From Bradyrhizobium sp. WSM1417 (GTDB lineage Bacteria; Pseudomonadota; Alphaproteobacteria; Rhizobiales; Xanthobacteraceae), in the NCBI RefSeq assembly GCF_000515415.1, contig NZ_KI911783.1, forward strand, positions 4,578,392 to 4,642,391: a stretch of DNA of 64,000 nucleotides, in the 5' to 3' direction. Under the pieces are notes generated by a model. The model saw nothing but the letters and a program-made list of their open reading frames with translations. It was not told the origin of the DNA and searched no databases. A program made the position numbers and the translations under genes. Below are positions 55,537 to 64,000 of the stretch, piece after piece; positions within the stretch are counted from its first letter, which is position 1, and each line of letters starts with the position of its first letter.

Positions 55537-56526
55537 TTACGGCGTTTTATCGTTCGTTCGGCGATCCGGGGGCATTTCCCGTGATTGCCGCCCGGCCCCG
55601 AGCGAGATGACCGCCGGCCGGTAGCGGCGGCTGCCCCCAAGCGTCTGCCCGTTGTCGAAAGTGAGTTCGAAATCCCCAGATGGCCTGAGGTCGAGGCTGC
55701 TCACGCGGTCGAGATTGGCCAGCTTTGTGCGGTGGACGCGCACGATGCCAAGGCGCGACAACTCGCTCTCCGCCATTGCGAGCGTGCCACGGATCAGGTG
55801 CTGGGTGCCGTCAGCGAGGCTGTATTCGATATAATTGCCGGCGGAGGCGACCCACAGGATATCGCGGGGCACGACGCGAATGCGGCTTGTGCCGTCTCTG
55901 AGCCAGATCAGATCGGGGGGCGGGGATCGTTGCGGGCCTGCTGGAGCGGGCGGGATCGACGTTGCAACGTTTTTCAGCTCGCGCCGGCTTTCGAGCAGCC
56001 AAAGCGTGCTGCCGATCAGGAACACGGCCACGCTGTCCTTGCGAAACTCGTACAGAACCGTCGCAAGCGAGAAATGGAAGTCATAGGCGCCTCCGGCAAG
56101 CCAGAGCGCGAGCTTCCGAATCCAGACCATGCCGGTGATGTGAAGGGCCGAGAAGCCGAGCAGGGCGACGACGCCGATCCAGACCCGCATGAGGGCCCCG
56201 GCGCGACGCATCCGCCGCATCGCGAGCACGAGCATCGGCAGCAGCAGCAGGATCACGGCGATGCTCGAGAGCTCCCAGAAAAGCCGCTTGCCGACGTCGG
56301 AACTGTCGCCGCGCCCGGCGGCATCCTGCGCTCCGGAGAGTGCATTCACGATTCCGATCGCGAGCGAAACCGCGGCGATCGCGACGAACATCGTCCAAGG
56401 ATTGCCGCTGGCCCCTGAAGCCCCGCCGCTCGTCCCCGCGGGCGGCACTTCATCCCTTCGTTCCCTGTCCTGATCCCAAACCGGCTCGACGCGCTCGGTT
56501 TGTGAGGCATTTTCCGTGTCAGCCAT
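55537..56526 (-). CDS. Membrane-anchored LytTR DNA-binding regulator
   Basis: The 329-residue protein has an acidic N-terminus, four membrane segments (about residues 43-65, 83-103, 115-135, 155-175) and a C-terminal LytTR domain (about 207-310; VVPRDILWVASAGNYIEYSL, LAMAESELSRLGIVRVHRTKLAN, LGGSRRYRP). LytTR domains bind tandem imperfect repeats in promoters and act mostly in regulators of virulence or export genes. The membrane domain may sense a signal directly. It is divergent from an acyltransferase gene, and such pairs recur in proteobacteria, so that gene is the likely target. Confidence 0.88.
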   Translation of the reverse strand: MADTENASQTERVEPVWDQDRERRDEVPPAGTSGGASGASGNPWTMFVAIAAVSLAIGIVNALSGAQDAAGRGDSSDVGKRLFWELSSIAVILLLLPMLVLAMRRMRRAGALMRVWIGVVALLGFSALHITGMVWIRKLALWLAGGAYDFHFSLATVLYEFRKDSVAVFLIGSTLWLLESRRELKNVATSIPPAPAGPQRSPPPDLIWLRDGTSRIRVVPRDILWVASAGNYIEYSLADGTQHLIRGTLAMAESELSRLGIVRVHRTKLANLDRVSSLDLRPSGDFELTFDNGQTLGGSRRYRPAVISLGAGRQSREMPPDRRTNDKTP

Positions 56527-56570
56527 GGCCGATGAACCGTATTTGGCATCCCCTCAAGGAGCAGAAAACC

Positions 56571-57761
56571 ATGTCAACACCACTGCAACTCCCAACCGCG
56601 GAACGGCGCATCGACCTTGATTGGGTACGGATTTTAGCGTTCGGGCTTCTGATCTTCTATCACGTCGGCATGCTCTACGTGTCCTGGGGATTTCACATCA
56701 AGAGCGCGCACCGGCTGAGCTGGCTCGAGCCCCTGATGCTGGTCATCAATCCATGGCGGCTGTCGCTGTTGTTTCTGGTGTCCGGCGCCGCCTCTCGCTT
56801 TATGCTGGGCAAGTACAACCTCGGTGCCTTCGTCCGCACGCGCTCGGCACGGCTCCTGATCCCACTGATCTTTGGCATGCTCGTAATCGTTCCGCCGCAG
56901 TCCTACCTCCAGATCGTTGAGAGCTTCGGTTACCCCGCCGGCTTCGCCGATTTTTACGTCCGGCACTATCTGGCGTTCGGAGCGCAATTCTGCCCGAACC
57001 CCTGCATTGTGCTGCCGACCTGGAACCACCTCTGGTTCGTGGTCTACCTGTGGGTCTACACCGTCGCGCTGGCCGGCGTGCTCTGGCTGTGGCCCATGCT
57101 GGCCGATCGGCTCGGTGCGAGACTGGCTGTCCTGCTCGCCGGACCGGGGCTGCTGGTCCTGCCGTGCCTTTTGTTTGCGGCTTGGCGCTTGTTCCTATTT
57201 CCAGCCTTCCCGTCGACGCACGCGCTGTTCGGCGACTGGTACAACCATGCGGACCATGCGACCGCGTTCCTGATCGGCTTCCTGCTGGCGAAAGAGGGCA
57301 ACATCTGGCGCGACATCGAACGTCAGCGCTGGATCGCGCTCGCCCTTGCCGCAGGCCTATTCGTTGTGTTCATTCTGCTTCGTGCCGGCCTGTTCGAGAC
57401 ATCGATGCCGAGGTGGTTCGCGGGCTTGGCATATGGTTGTTATCAATGGCTGGCGATGGCCGCTGTGCTGGGCTTTGCGCGCCGCCGCTTCACCGCCGAT
57501 GGCGCCGTGCGCCGGTACCTGACCGATGCCATCTTTCCCTATTACATTGTGCACCAGACCGCGATCATCATGATCGCGCACGCACTCAAGGGCAGCGATT
57601 TGTCCGCCGGAAGCGAGGCCTTCATCGTCATTGCCTGCACCGCGGTCACCTGCGTGGTTACCTACGAGGTGGTACGGCGGATCGCCTGGCTGCGGCCGCT
57701 GTTCGGTTTGCGGATCGAGCGGTGCCGCGCGGCCGCGACCGCGCAGCAGCAGGCGGCCTGA
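56571..57761 (+). CDS. Membrane acyltransferase (Acyl_transf_3 family)
   Basis: The 396-residue inner-membrane protein has about ten helices, starting with RRIDLDWVRILAFGLLIFYH, the conserved RILAFxLLIFYH motif with the catalytic His. Further typical blocks are FLVSGAASRFML, PLIFGMLVIVPPQSYL and the Arg/Asp-containing TDAIFPYYIVHQ. The family moves acyl groups onto exported sugars or glucans (OpgC, O-antigen acetylation); the substrate is unknown. AAGGAG lies nine bases before the ATG. It is divergent from the LytTR gene. Confidence 0.88.
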   Translation: MSTPLQLPTAERRIDLDWVRILAFGLLIFYHVGMLYVSWGFHIKSAHRLSWLEPLMLVINPWRLSLLFLVSGAASRFMLGKYNLGAFVRTRSARLLIPLIFGMLVIVPPQSYLQIVESFGYPAGFADFYVRHYLAFGAQFCPNPCIVLPTWNHLWFVVYLWVYTVALAGVLWLWPMLADRLGARLAVLLAGPGLLVLPCLLFAAWRLFLFPAFPSTHALFGDWYNHADHATAFLIGFLLAKEGNIWRDIERQRWIALALAAGLFVVFILLRAGLFETSMPRWFAGLAYGCYQWLAMAAVLGFARRRFTADGAVRRYLTDAIFPYYIVHQTAIIMIAHALKGSDLSAGSEAFIVIACTAVTCVVTYEVVRRIAWLRPLFGLRIERCRAAATAQQQAA

Positions 57762-57812
57762 TGTGAATCGGCTTCCGATTGGCGCGAGGGCAAAAGGTGC
57801 TAAGAGGGCGAC

Positions 57813-58952
57813 ATGCCGACCCGTGTCTATCTCGACTGGAATGCGACCACGCCGCTGCGCTCCCAGGCGCGCGCGGCGATGGTCGCGGCCTGGGAGCTGA
57901 TCGGCAACCCGTCCTCGGTTCATGCCGAGGGGCGGGAGGCACGTCGGCTCGTCGAGGCAGCCCGGTCCACGCTTGCCGAAGCCGTGGGAGCGCTGCCGCG
58001 GAACGTCGTCTTCACCTCCACGGGAACCGAAGCCAACGCGCTGGCGCTGTCGCCGGGGCTTCGGGGGGCGTCTGGCGGGCCTGTCGAGCGGCTTTTGGTA
58101 TCGGCAATCGAGCATGCTTCGGTACTGGCGGGCGGCCGGTTCCCGACCGATAAGATCGGTCAGATCAGGGTCACGCGCTCCGGCGTGATCGACGTCGACC
58201 ATTTGAAGGCGCTGCTCGGCGACGGCCCGCCGGCGCTGGTCTCCATCATGGCGGCCAACAACGAGACGGGCGCGATGCAGCCGGTCACTGACGTCGCGGG
58301 AATCGTTCACGGGGCCGGCGGCCTCCTGCACGTCGATGCCATCCAGGCGTTTGGAAAAATCCCTTTCGATATCAAGGTGATCGGCGCGGACCTTGCAACC
58401 TTTTCTGCGCACAAGATCGGTGGCCCCAAGGGGGTCGGCGCGCTGGTCGTGGCCGAGGGCGTGGCCGGACTTGAGCCGGTGCTGCGGGGTGGCGGGCAGG
58501 AGCTGAACCGGCGCGCCGGAACCGAGAATGTTGCCGGTATTGCCGGCTTCGGGGCAGCGGTGCGGGTTGCCCTTGAGGCTTTGCCGGAGGATGCGGAGCG
58601 GATGGCAAGCCTCAGAGATCGCTTGGAAAATGGCATTCGCTCCATGGCCAGCGCAACGGTCTTTTCAAGTGACGTCAAGCGGTTGCCCAATACCGTTCTT
58701 TTCACGGCTTCCGGCTTGAAGGCCGAGACCGCGGTGATCGGTTTCGACCTCGAAGGTGTCGCCGTGTCCTCCGGATCTGCCTGTTCCTCGGGCAAGGTGC
58801 AGCCGTCCCACGTGTTGTCGGCAATGGGGTATGATCCGACCGTCGCCCAGGGAGCGGTGCGTCTCAGTCTGGGCTGGTCCACGGAGCCGGATGACATCAA
58901 TAGGGCGTTAGAGGCTTGGCGAAAGCTCGGTAATACCCTACTTAAGGGATAA
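57813..58952 (+). CDS. Cysteine desulfurase (IscS/NifS group)
   Basis: The 379-residue PLP enzyme takes sulfur from cysteine and passes it as persulfide to Fe-S assembly. The PLP Lys is in TFSAHKIGGPKG, and the active-site Cys lies in SSGSACSSGKVQPSH, with the longer loop of group I desulfurases (IscS/NifS). Other blocks are YLDWNATTP, TSTGTEANALAL and HVDAIQAFGKIP. It begins a run of suf genes, so it probably works with them beside the SufS enzyme at the end of the operon. The gap to sufB is 116 bases and holds a small frame. Confidence 0.93.
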   Translation: MPTRVYLDWNATTPLRSQARAAMVAAWELIGNPSSVHAEGREARRLVEAARSTLAEAVGALPRNVVFTSTGTEANALALSPGLRGASGGPVERLLVSAIEHASVLAGGRFPTDKIGQIRVTRSGVIDVDHLKALLGDGPPALVSIMAANNETGAMQPVTDVAGIVHGAGGLLHVDAIQAFGKIPFDIKVIGADLATFSAHKIGGPKGVGALVVAEGVAGLEPVLRGGGQELNRRAGTENVAGIAGFGAAVRVALEALPEDAERMASLRDRLENGIRSMASATVFSSDVKRLPNTVLFTASGLKAETAVIGFDLEGVAVSSGSACSSGKVQPSHVLSAMGYDPTVAQGAVRLSLGWSTEPDDINRALEAWRKLGNTLLKG

Positions 58953-58955
58953 GCG

Positions 58956-59048
58956 ATGAAACACGGCTTGAACGGTTCTAAGCGCGTGCGTCCCGCCAAG
59001 AAACATCGTAATAGTCGTCCGAGTTTGATGATCCACCGCGGTCCTTGA
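58956..59048 (+). CDS. Possible 30-residue basic leader peptide
   Basis: A short frame ([20 protein letters not shown], then [10 protein letters not shown]) lies in the gap before sufB. It is highly basic and preceded by AAGGG eight bases upstream. No family is known. It could be a leader ORF or a chance frame; no further evidence supports expression. A candidate Irr-type box overlaps it at 58967-58981. Confidence 0.3.
   Translation: MKHGLNGSKRVRPAKKHRNSRPSLMIHRGP
58967..58981 (+). promoter_or_regulatory. Candidate Irr/ICE-like box upstream of sufB
   Basis: CTTGAA-CGG-TTCTAA is a partly symmetrical sequence; the right half equals the TTCTAA half of the rhizobial iron-control element as I recall it, and the left half matches four of six positions. 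The position, about 90 bases before sufB, is suitable. The match is weak. Confidence 0.25.
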
Positions 59049-59068
59049 AACCGCGAGCGGAGGATAGA

Positions 59069-60565
<1,497 letters not shown>

Positions 60566-60627
60566 CGCCGACCCTCGCGGCGCGCATTGCGCGCCCCATG
60601 CATCATTTGAATAAACTGGACACCAAG

Positions 60628-61377
60628 ATGGCTTTGCTTGAAGTGAAAGACCTCAAGGTTCGTGTCGAGGAACGTGAGATCCTCCATGGACTGACGCTGA
60701 CCGTGAACGAGGGCGAGATCCACGCGATCATGGGGCCGAACGGCTCCGGTAAATCGACTCTGTCCCACGTCATCGCCGGCAAGCCGGGTTACGAGGTCAC
60801 CGATGGCGAGATCCTGTTCAAGGGCGAAGACCTGCTCGCGATGGCCCCGAACGAGCGCGCGGCCAAGGGCGTGTTCCTGGCGTTCCAGTATCCGGTCGAG
60901 ATCCCCGGCGTCTCCACCATGAATTTCCTGCGCACCGCGCTGAACGCGCAGCGCAAGGCGCGCGGCGAGAGCGAATATTCGACGCCCGACTTTTTGAAGA
61001 AAGTCCGCGAAGTCTCGAAGTCGTTGAACATCCCGCAGGACATGCTCAAGCGCGGCGTCAATGTCGGCTTCTCCGGAGGCGAGAAGAAGCGCAACGAGGT
61101 GCTGCAGATGGCGCTGTTCGAGCCGAGCCTGTGCATCCTCGACGAGATGGATTCCGGCCTCGACATCGACGCTCTGCGCATCGCAGCCGACGGCGTCAAC
61201 GCGCTGCATTCGCCCAAGCGCGCGATGGTCGTCATCACCCACTATCAGCGGCTGCTGAACTACATCGTGCCTGACGTCGTGCACGTGATGTCGAAGGGCC
61301 GTGTCGTGAAGAGCGGTGCCAAGGACCTGGCGCTGGAGCTGGAGTCGTCCGGCTACGCCCAGTACGAGGACGCGTAA
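60628..61377 (+). CDS. sufC: SUF ABC-type ATPase SufC
   Basis: The 249-residue soluble ABC ATPase binds SufB and SufD to drive cluster assembly. It has Walker A GPNGSGKST at residues 37-45, the Q-loop region FQYPVEIPGVS, the signature FSGGEKKRNE and Walker B CILDEMDSGLD. The start MALLEVKDLKVRV is used; an earlier in-frame ATG at 60598 would add 10 residues. sufD follows 11 bases after its stop. Confidence 0.97.
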   Translation: MALLEVKDLKVRVEEREILHGLTLTVNEGEIHAIMGPNGSGKSTLSHVIAGKPGYEVTDGEILFKGEDLLAMAPNERAAKGVFLAFQYPVEIPGVSTMNFLRTALNAQRKARGESEYSTPDFLKKVREVSKSLNIPQDMLKRGVNVGFSGGEKKRNEVLQMALFEPSLCILDEMDSGLDIDALRIAADGVNALHSPKRAMVVITHYQRLLNYIVPDVVHVMSKGRVVKSGAKDLALELESSGYAQYEDA

Positions 61378-61388
61378 GGAATTTTGCG

Positions 61389-62693
61389 ATGAACGTTGCT
61401 GTGGCAAAGACCGGAAACGGCCGCGCGGTGAGCGATCTGTTCGCCAGCGCCGAAGGCCGTCTGCCGGGTTCGCCTTCCGTGATCGCTGTGCGCCGCGAGG
61501 CGTTCGAGACCTATGAGCGTCTCGGCCTGCCGCACCGCCGGATCGAGGAATGGAAATACACCGACCTGCGCGCGCTGGTCGGCGAGGTGCTGCCGCTCGC
61601 GGCTGCGCCCGATGCGGCTGCGTTGAAGCGCGCCGCGGACGCCGTGAAAGCGCACGCGATCGCGGGCGCCCGCAAGCTGGTGCTGGTGGACGGCGTGTTC
61701 GCTGCCGATCTCTCCGACATTAAGGCGCTGGCCTCCGAGGTGAGCGTTAAGACCTTGCGGGAGACGCTGGAGAAGGATTCCAGTCTGTTGAAGACCGCGG
61801 CCACCGATGCGGTGATCGCGCTGAACGCGGCGATGGCGACCGACGGTGTCGTGCTTACGGTCGCCGATGGCGCGCAGCTCTCCGCGCCGATCCAGATCAT
61901 TCACATCGCGATCGCGTCTTCCGCGTCGACGTTCACCCGCTCGCAGGTCGCGGTCGGGAAGGGCGCTCGTGCCACCATCATCGAGAGCTTCGTCGCGGCC
62001 GGCGCCAAGGCTTACCAGGTCAGCGATGCCGTCATCCTCTCGGTCGGCGACAACGCCGACGTCGCGCATATCCGCCTGATGGACGATGCGCCTGACGCGG
62101 TGAACATCACCTCGCAATTCGTCACGGTCGGTGCGAACACAAAGCTCAATTTCTTCAACATGACCACCGGTGCTGCGGTCAGCCGCCTGCAAGGCTTCAT
62201 CACGCTGGCGGGCGAGGGCAGTGAGCTCTCCGTCAACGGCGTGAACCTGTTGCAGAAGACCGAGCATGGCGACACCACGCTGGTCGTCGACCACGCCGTG
62301 CCGAATTGTGTGAGCCGCGAGGTCTTCCGTGCCGTGATCGACGACCGTGCCCATTCCGTGTTCCAGGGCCGCATCATCGTTCGTCCCGATGCACAGAAGA
62401 CCGACGGCAAGATGATGATCCGCGCGCTGCTGCTCTCGGACGAGGCGGAAGCCGACAACAAGCCCGAGCTCGAGATCTTCGCTGACGACGTCTCCTGCGG
62501 CCATGGCGCCACCGCCGGCGCGCTCGACGACAGCCTGCTGTTCTATCTGAAGGCGCGCGGCCTGCCGGAGAAACAGGCCCAGGCGCTGCTGATCCAGGCT
62601 TTCGTCGGCGAGGCGATCGAGCAGATCGCCGACGATGATCTGCGCGAGCACGTGATCGGCATTGCCGAACGCTGGCTGGAGCGGCGCCAATGA
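61389..62693 (+). CDS. sufD: Fe-S cluster assembly protein SufD
   Basis: The 434-residue protein is the SufB partner in the SufBC2D complex. Beta-helix core blocks are EEWKYTDLRALVGEVLP, the cluster-relevant GKGARATIIESFV, and the late SCGHGATAGALDDSLLFYLK with ARGLPEKQAQALLIQAFVGE. The N-terminus starts MNVAVAKTGNGRAV. The length is normal. Its stop overlaps the sufS start (ATGA), showing translational coupling. Confidence 0.95.
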   Translation: MNVAVAKTGNGRAVSDLFASAEGRLPGSPSVIAVRREAFETYERLGLPHRRIEEWKYTDLRALVGEVLPLAAAPDAAALKRAADAVKAHAIAGARKLVLVDGVFAADLSDIKALASEVSVKTLRETLEKDSSLLKTAATDAVIALNAAMATDGVVLTVADGAQLSAPIQIIHIAIASSASTFTRSQVAVGKGARATIIESFVAAGAKAYQVSDAVILSVGDNADVAHIRLMDDAPDAVNITSQFVTVGANTKLNFFNMTTGAAVSRLQGFITLAGEGSELSVNGVNLLQKTEHGDTTLVVDHAVPNCVSREVFRAVIDDRAHSVFQGRIIVRPDAQKTDGKMMIRALLLSDEAEADNKPELEIFADDVSCGHGATAGALDDSLLFYLKARGLPEKQAQALLIQAFVGEAIEQIADDDLREHVIGIAERWLERRQ

Positions 62694-63937
62694 GCACGCA
62701 TCCGGCAGTCAAGAACGGCTCTTACGACGTTGCGCGCGTGCGCCAGGATTTTCCGGCGCTGGCCATGCAGATCTATGGCAAGCCGCTGGTCTATCTCGAT
62801 AACGCGGCTTCCGCGCAGAAGCCGAGCGCCGTACTCGATCGCATGACGCAGGCCTATACCTCCGAATACGCCAACGTGCATCGCGGCCTCCATTATCTCG
62901 CCAACGCCGCGACCGAGGCCTATGAGGGCGGCCGCACCAAGGTGGCGCAGTTCATCAACGCTGCCCGGACCGAGGAAGTGATCTTCACCCGCAACGCGAC
63001 AGAGGCGATCAACCTCGTCGCCTCGTCCTGGGGTGAACCGAACATCAAAGAGGGCGACGAGATCGTCATCTCGATCATGGAGCACCACTCCAACATCGTG
63101 CCTTGGCATTTCCTCAGGGAACGCCATGGTGCCGTGATCAAATGGGCGCCGGTCGACGACGAGGGCAATTTCCTCATCGAGGAATTCGAGAAGCTGCTGA
63201 CATCGAAGACCAAGCTGGTCGCGATCACGCAGATGTCGAATGCGCTCGGCACCATCGTTCCGGTCAAGGACGTCGTAAAGATCGCCCACGCCCGCGGCAT
63301 CCCCGTGCTGGTCGACGGCAGCCAGGGCGCCGTGCATCTGCCCGTCGATGTCCAGGACCTCGGCTGCGACTTCTACGTCTTCACCGGCCACAAGGTTTAC
63401 GGTCCGACCGGCATCGGCGTGCTCTGGGCCAAGTACGACCACCTCGTCGCGATGCGCCCGTTTAACGGCGGCGGCGAGATGATCCGCGAGGTCTCGCGCG
63501 ACGTCGTCACCTATGGCGATCCCCCGCACAAATTCGAGGCCGGCACGCCGGCGATCGTCGAAGTCGTCGGCCTTGGCGCGGCGATCGACTACGTCAATTC
63601 GATCGGCAAGGAGCGCATCGCCGCACACGAGCACGATCTCGTCACCTACGCCCAGGAGAAGCTGCGCGAGATCAACTCGCTGCGGCTGATCGGCACGGCG
63701 CGGGGCAAGGGCCCGGTGATCTCCTTCGAGCTCAAAGGCGCGCACGCCCATGACGTCGCCACCGTGATCGACCGCCAGGGCATCGCGGTGCGCGCCGGCA
63801 CCCATTGCGTGATGCCGCTTTTAGAGCGGTTCAACGTCACAGCCACCTGCCGGGCGTCGTTCGGCATGTATAATACGCGGGAAGAAGTCGATCATCTGGC
63901 ACAGGCGCTGTTGAAGGCGCGGGATTTGTTCGCATGA
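62690..63937 (+). CDS. sufS: Cysteine desulfurase SufS
   Basis: The 415-residue PLP enzyme is a group II cysteine desulfurase that supplies sulfur to SufBCD, normally through SufE. The PLP Lys is in VFTGHKVYGPTGIG, and the active-site Cys lies in VRAGTHCVMPLLERF, with the short Cys loop of the SufS group. Other blocks are YLDNAASAQKP, FTRNATEAINLV and MEHHSNIVPW. No sufE is seen up to the window end. It overlaps sufD and the following DUF59 gene by four bases each. Confidence 0.96.
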   Translation: MSTHPAVKNGSYDVARVRQDFPALAMQIYGKPLVYLDNAASAQKPSAVLDRMTQAYTSEYANVHRGLHYLANAATEAYEGGRTKVAQFINAARTEEVIFTRNATEAINLVASSWGEPNIKEGDEIVISIMEHHSNIVPWHFLRERHGAVIKWAPVDDEGNFLIEEFEKLLTSKTKLVAITQMSNALGTIVPVKDVVKIAHARGIPVLVDGSQGAVHLPVDVQDLGCDFYVFTGHKVYGPTGIGVLWAKYDHLVAMRPFNGGGEMIREVSRDVVTYGDPPHKFEAGTPAIVEVVGLGAAIDYVNSIGKERIAAHEHDLVTYAQEKLREINSLRLIGTARGKGPVISFELKGAHAHDVATVIDRQGIAVRAGTHCVMPLLERFNVTATCRASFGMYNTREEVDHLAQALLKARDLFA

Positions 63938-64000
63938 GTGACACGGCCGAAATCAAAGCCAATCCAATGGAAACCCAGTCGGCGCTGCCGCCTGAGGAGA
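63934..64000 (+). CDS. sufT: DUF59/SufT-type Fe-S assembly protein (start only, cut by window edge)
   Basis: The gene begins ATGAGTGACACGG, overlapping the sufS stop by four bases, and codes for MSDTAEIKANPMETQSALPP before the window ends. Only the variable N-terminus is visible, so identification rests on position: in related genomes a DUF59 (SufT/PaaD-like) gene follows sufS. The frame is open to the edge. Confidence 0.6.
   Translation, partial: MSDTAEIKANPMETQSALPPEE

Overview
The window is chromosomal DNA from a GC-rich alphaproteobacterium of the Bradyrhizobium/Rhodopseudomonas group (Hyphomicrobiales, Nitrobacteraceae). The evidence is family content: a BA14K-type glycine-rich secreted protein, DUF1236 and DUF2155 proteins, an NDUFA12-type complex I subunit, chained single-domain response regulators and HWE-type kinases, and an RNase E with a very large histidine-rich insertion. 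The assignment is by recognition only, not by database search. About 57 protein genes are called, nearly all intact. I see no rRNA, no complete tRNA, no insertion sequence, no CRISPR array and no phage genes.

Layout. 1-2267: a CHASE3-PAS histidine kinase, cut by the window edge, with its receiver protein. 2507-10285: small and accessory genes (BA14K-like protein, complex I subunit, GST, a frameshifted DJ-1/PfpI gene divergent from a GlxA-type regulator, a BASS-like transporter, an HSL-type esterase, a DUF2155 protein). 10323-20280, all leftward: aat, a three-gene overlapping two-component operon, accC-accB-aroQ (fatty acid and shikimate steps), a DUF1236 protein, a DsbA-like thiol oxidoreductase and an M48 protease. 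20501-25102: an aminotransferase, biotin transporter bioY, a DctA-type symporter and a DadA-type dehydrogenase. 25169-34240: rne, then rightward amidase, PBP1A and prfB (with its programmed +1 frameshift), a cell-wall and translation block. 34240-49680: a beta-hydroxyacid dehydrogenase, an EamA exporter, an orphan substrate-binding protein, an iron-permease-like protein, an M23 protein, a BCP peroxiredoxin, a large AsmA/DUF3971 protein, a chemoreceptor, a 28-residue membrane peptide, DoxX, an MFS transporter and tyrS.

49845-57761 is a more accessory stretch. It holds anmK and then a translationally coupled pair: an unrecognised membrane protein and a secreted protein that I read as a full-length bacterial homologue of the animal acid nuclease DNase II. 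After these come a second GST behind a strongly palindromic promoter, an SMR exporter whose key membrane Glu is Asp, a hydrolase, and a membrane-anchored LytTR regulator divergent from an acyltransferase.

57813-64000 is the suf iron-sulfur operon: an IscS-like desulfurase, sufB, sufC, sufD, sufS and the start of a DUF59/SufT gene. The last four junctions are tight or overlapping, so the genes probably act as one transcription unit.

The most interesting items are the DNase II-like protein with its coupled membrane partner (51094-53435), the His/Asp-rich insertion inside the RNase E S1 domain (27275-28000), the prfB recoding site (33165-33181), the one-base frameshift in the isonitrile hydratase-like gene (5290), and several unexplained inverted or tandem repeats.
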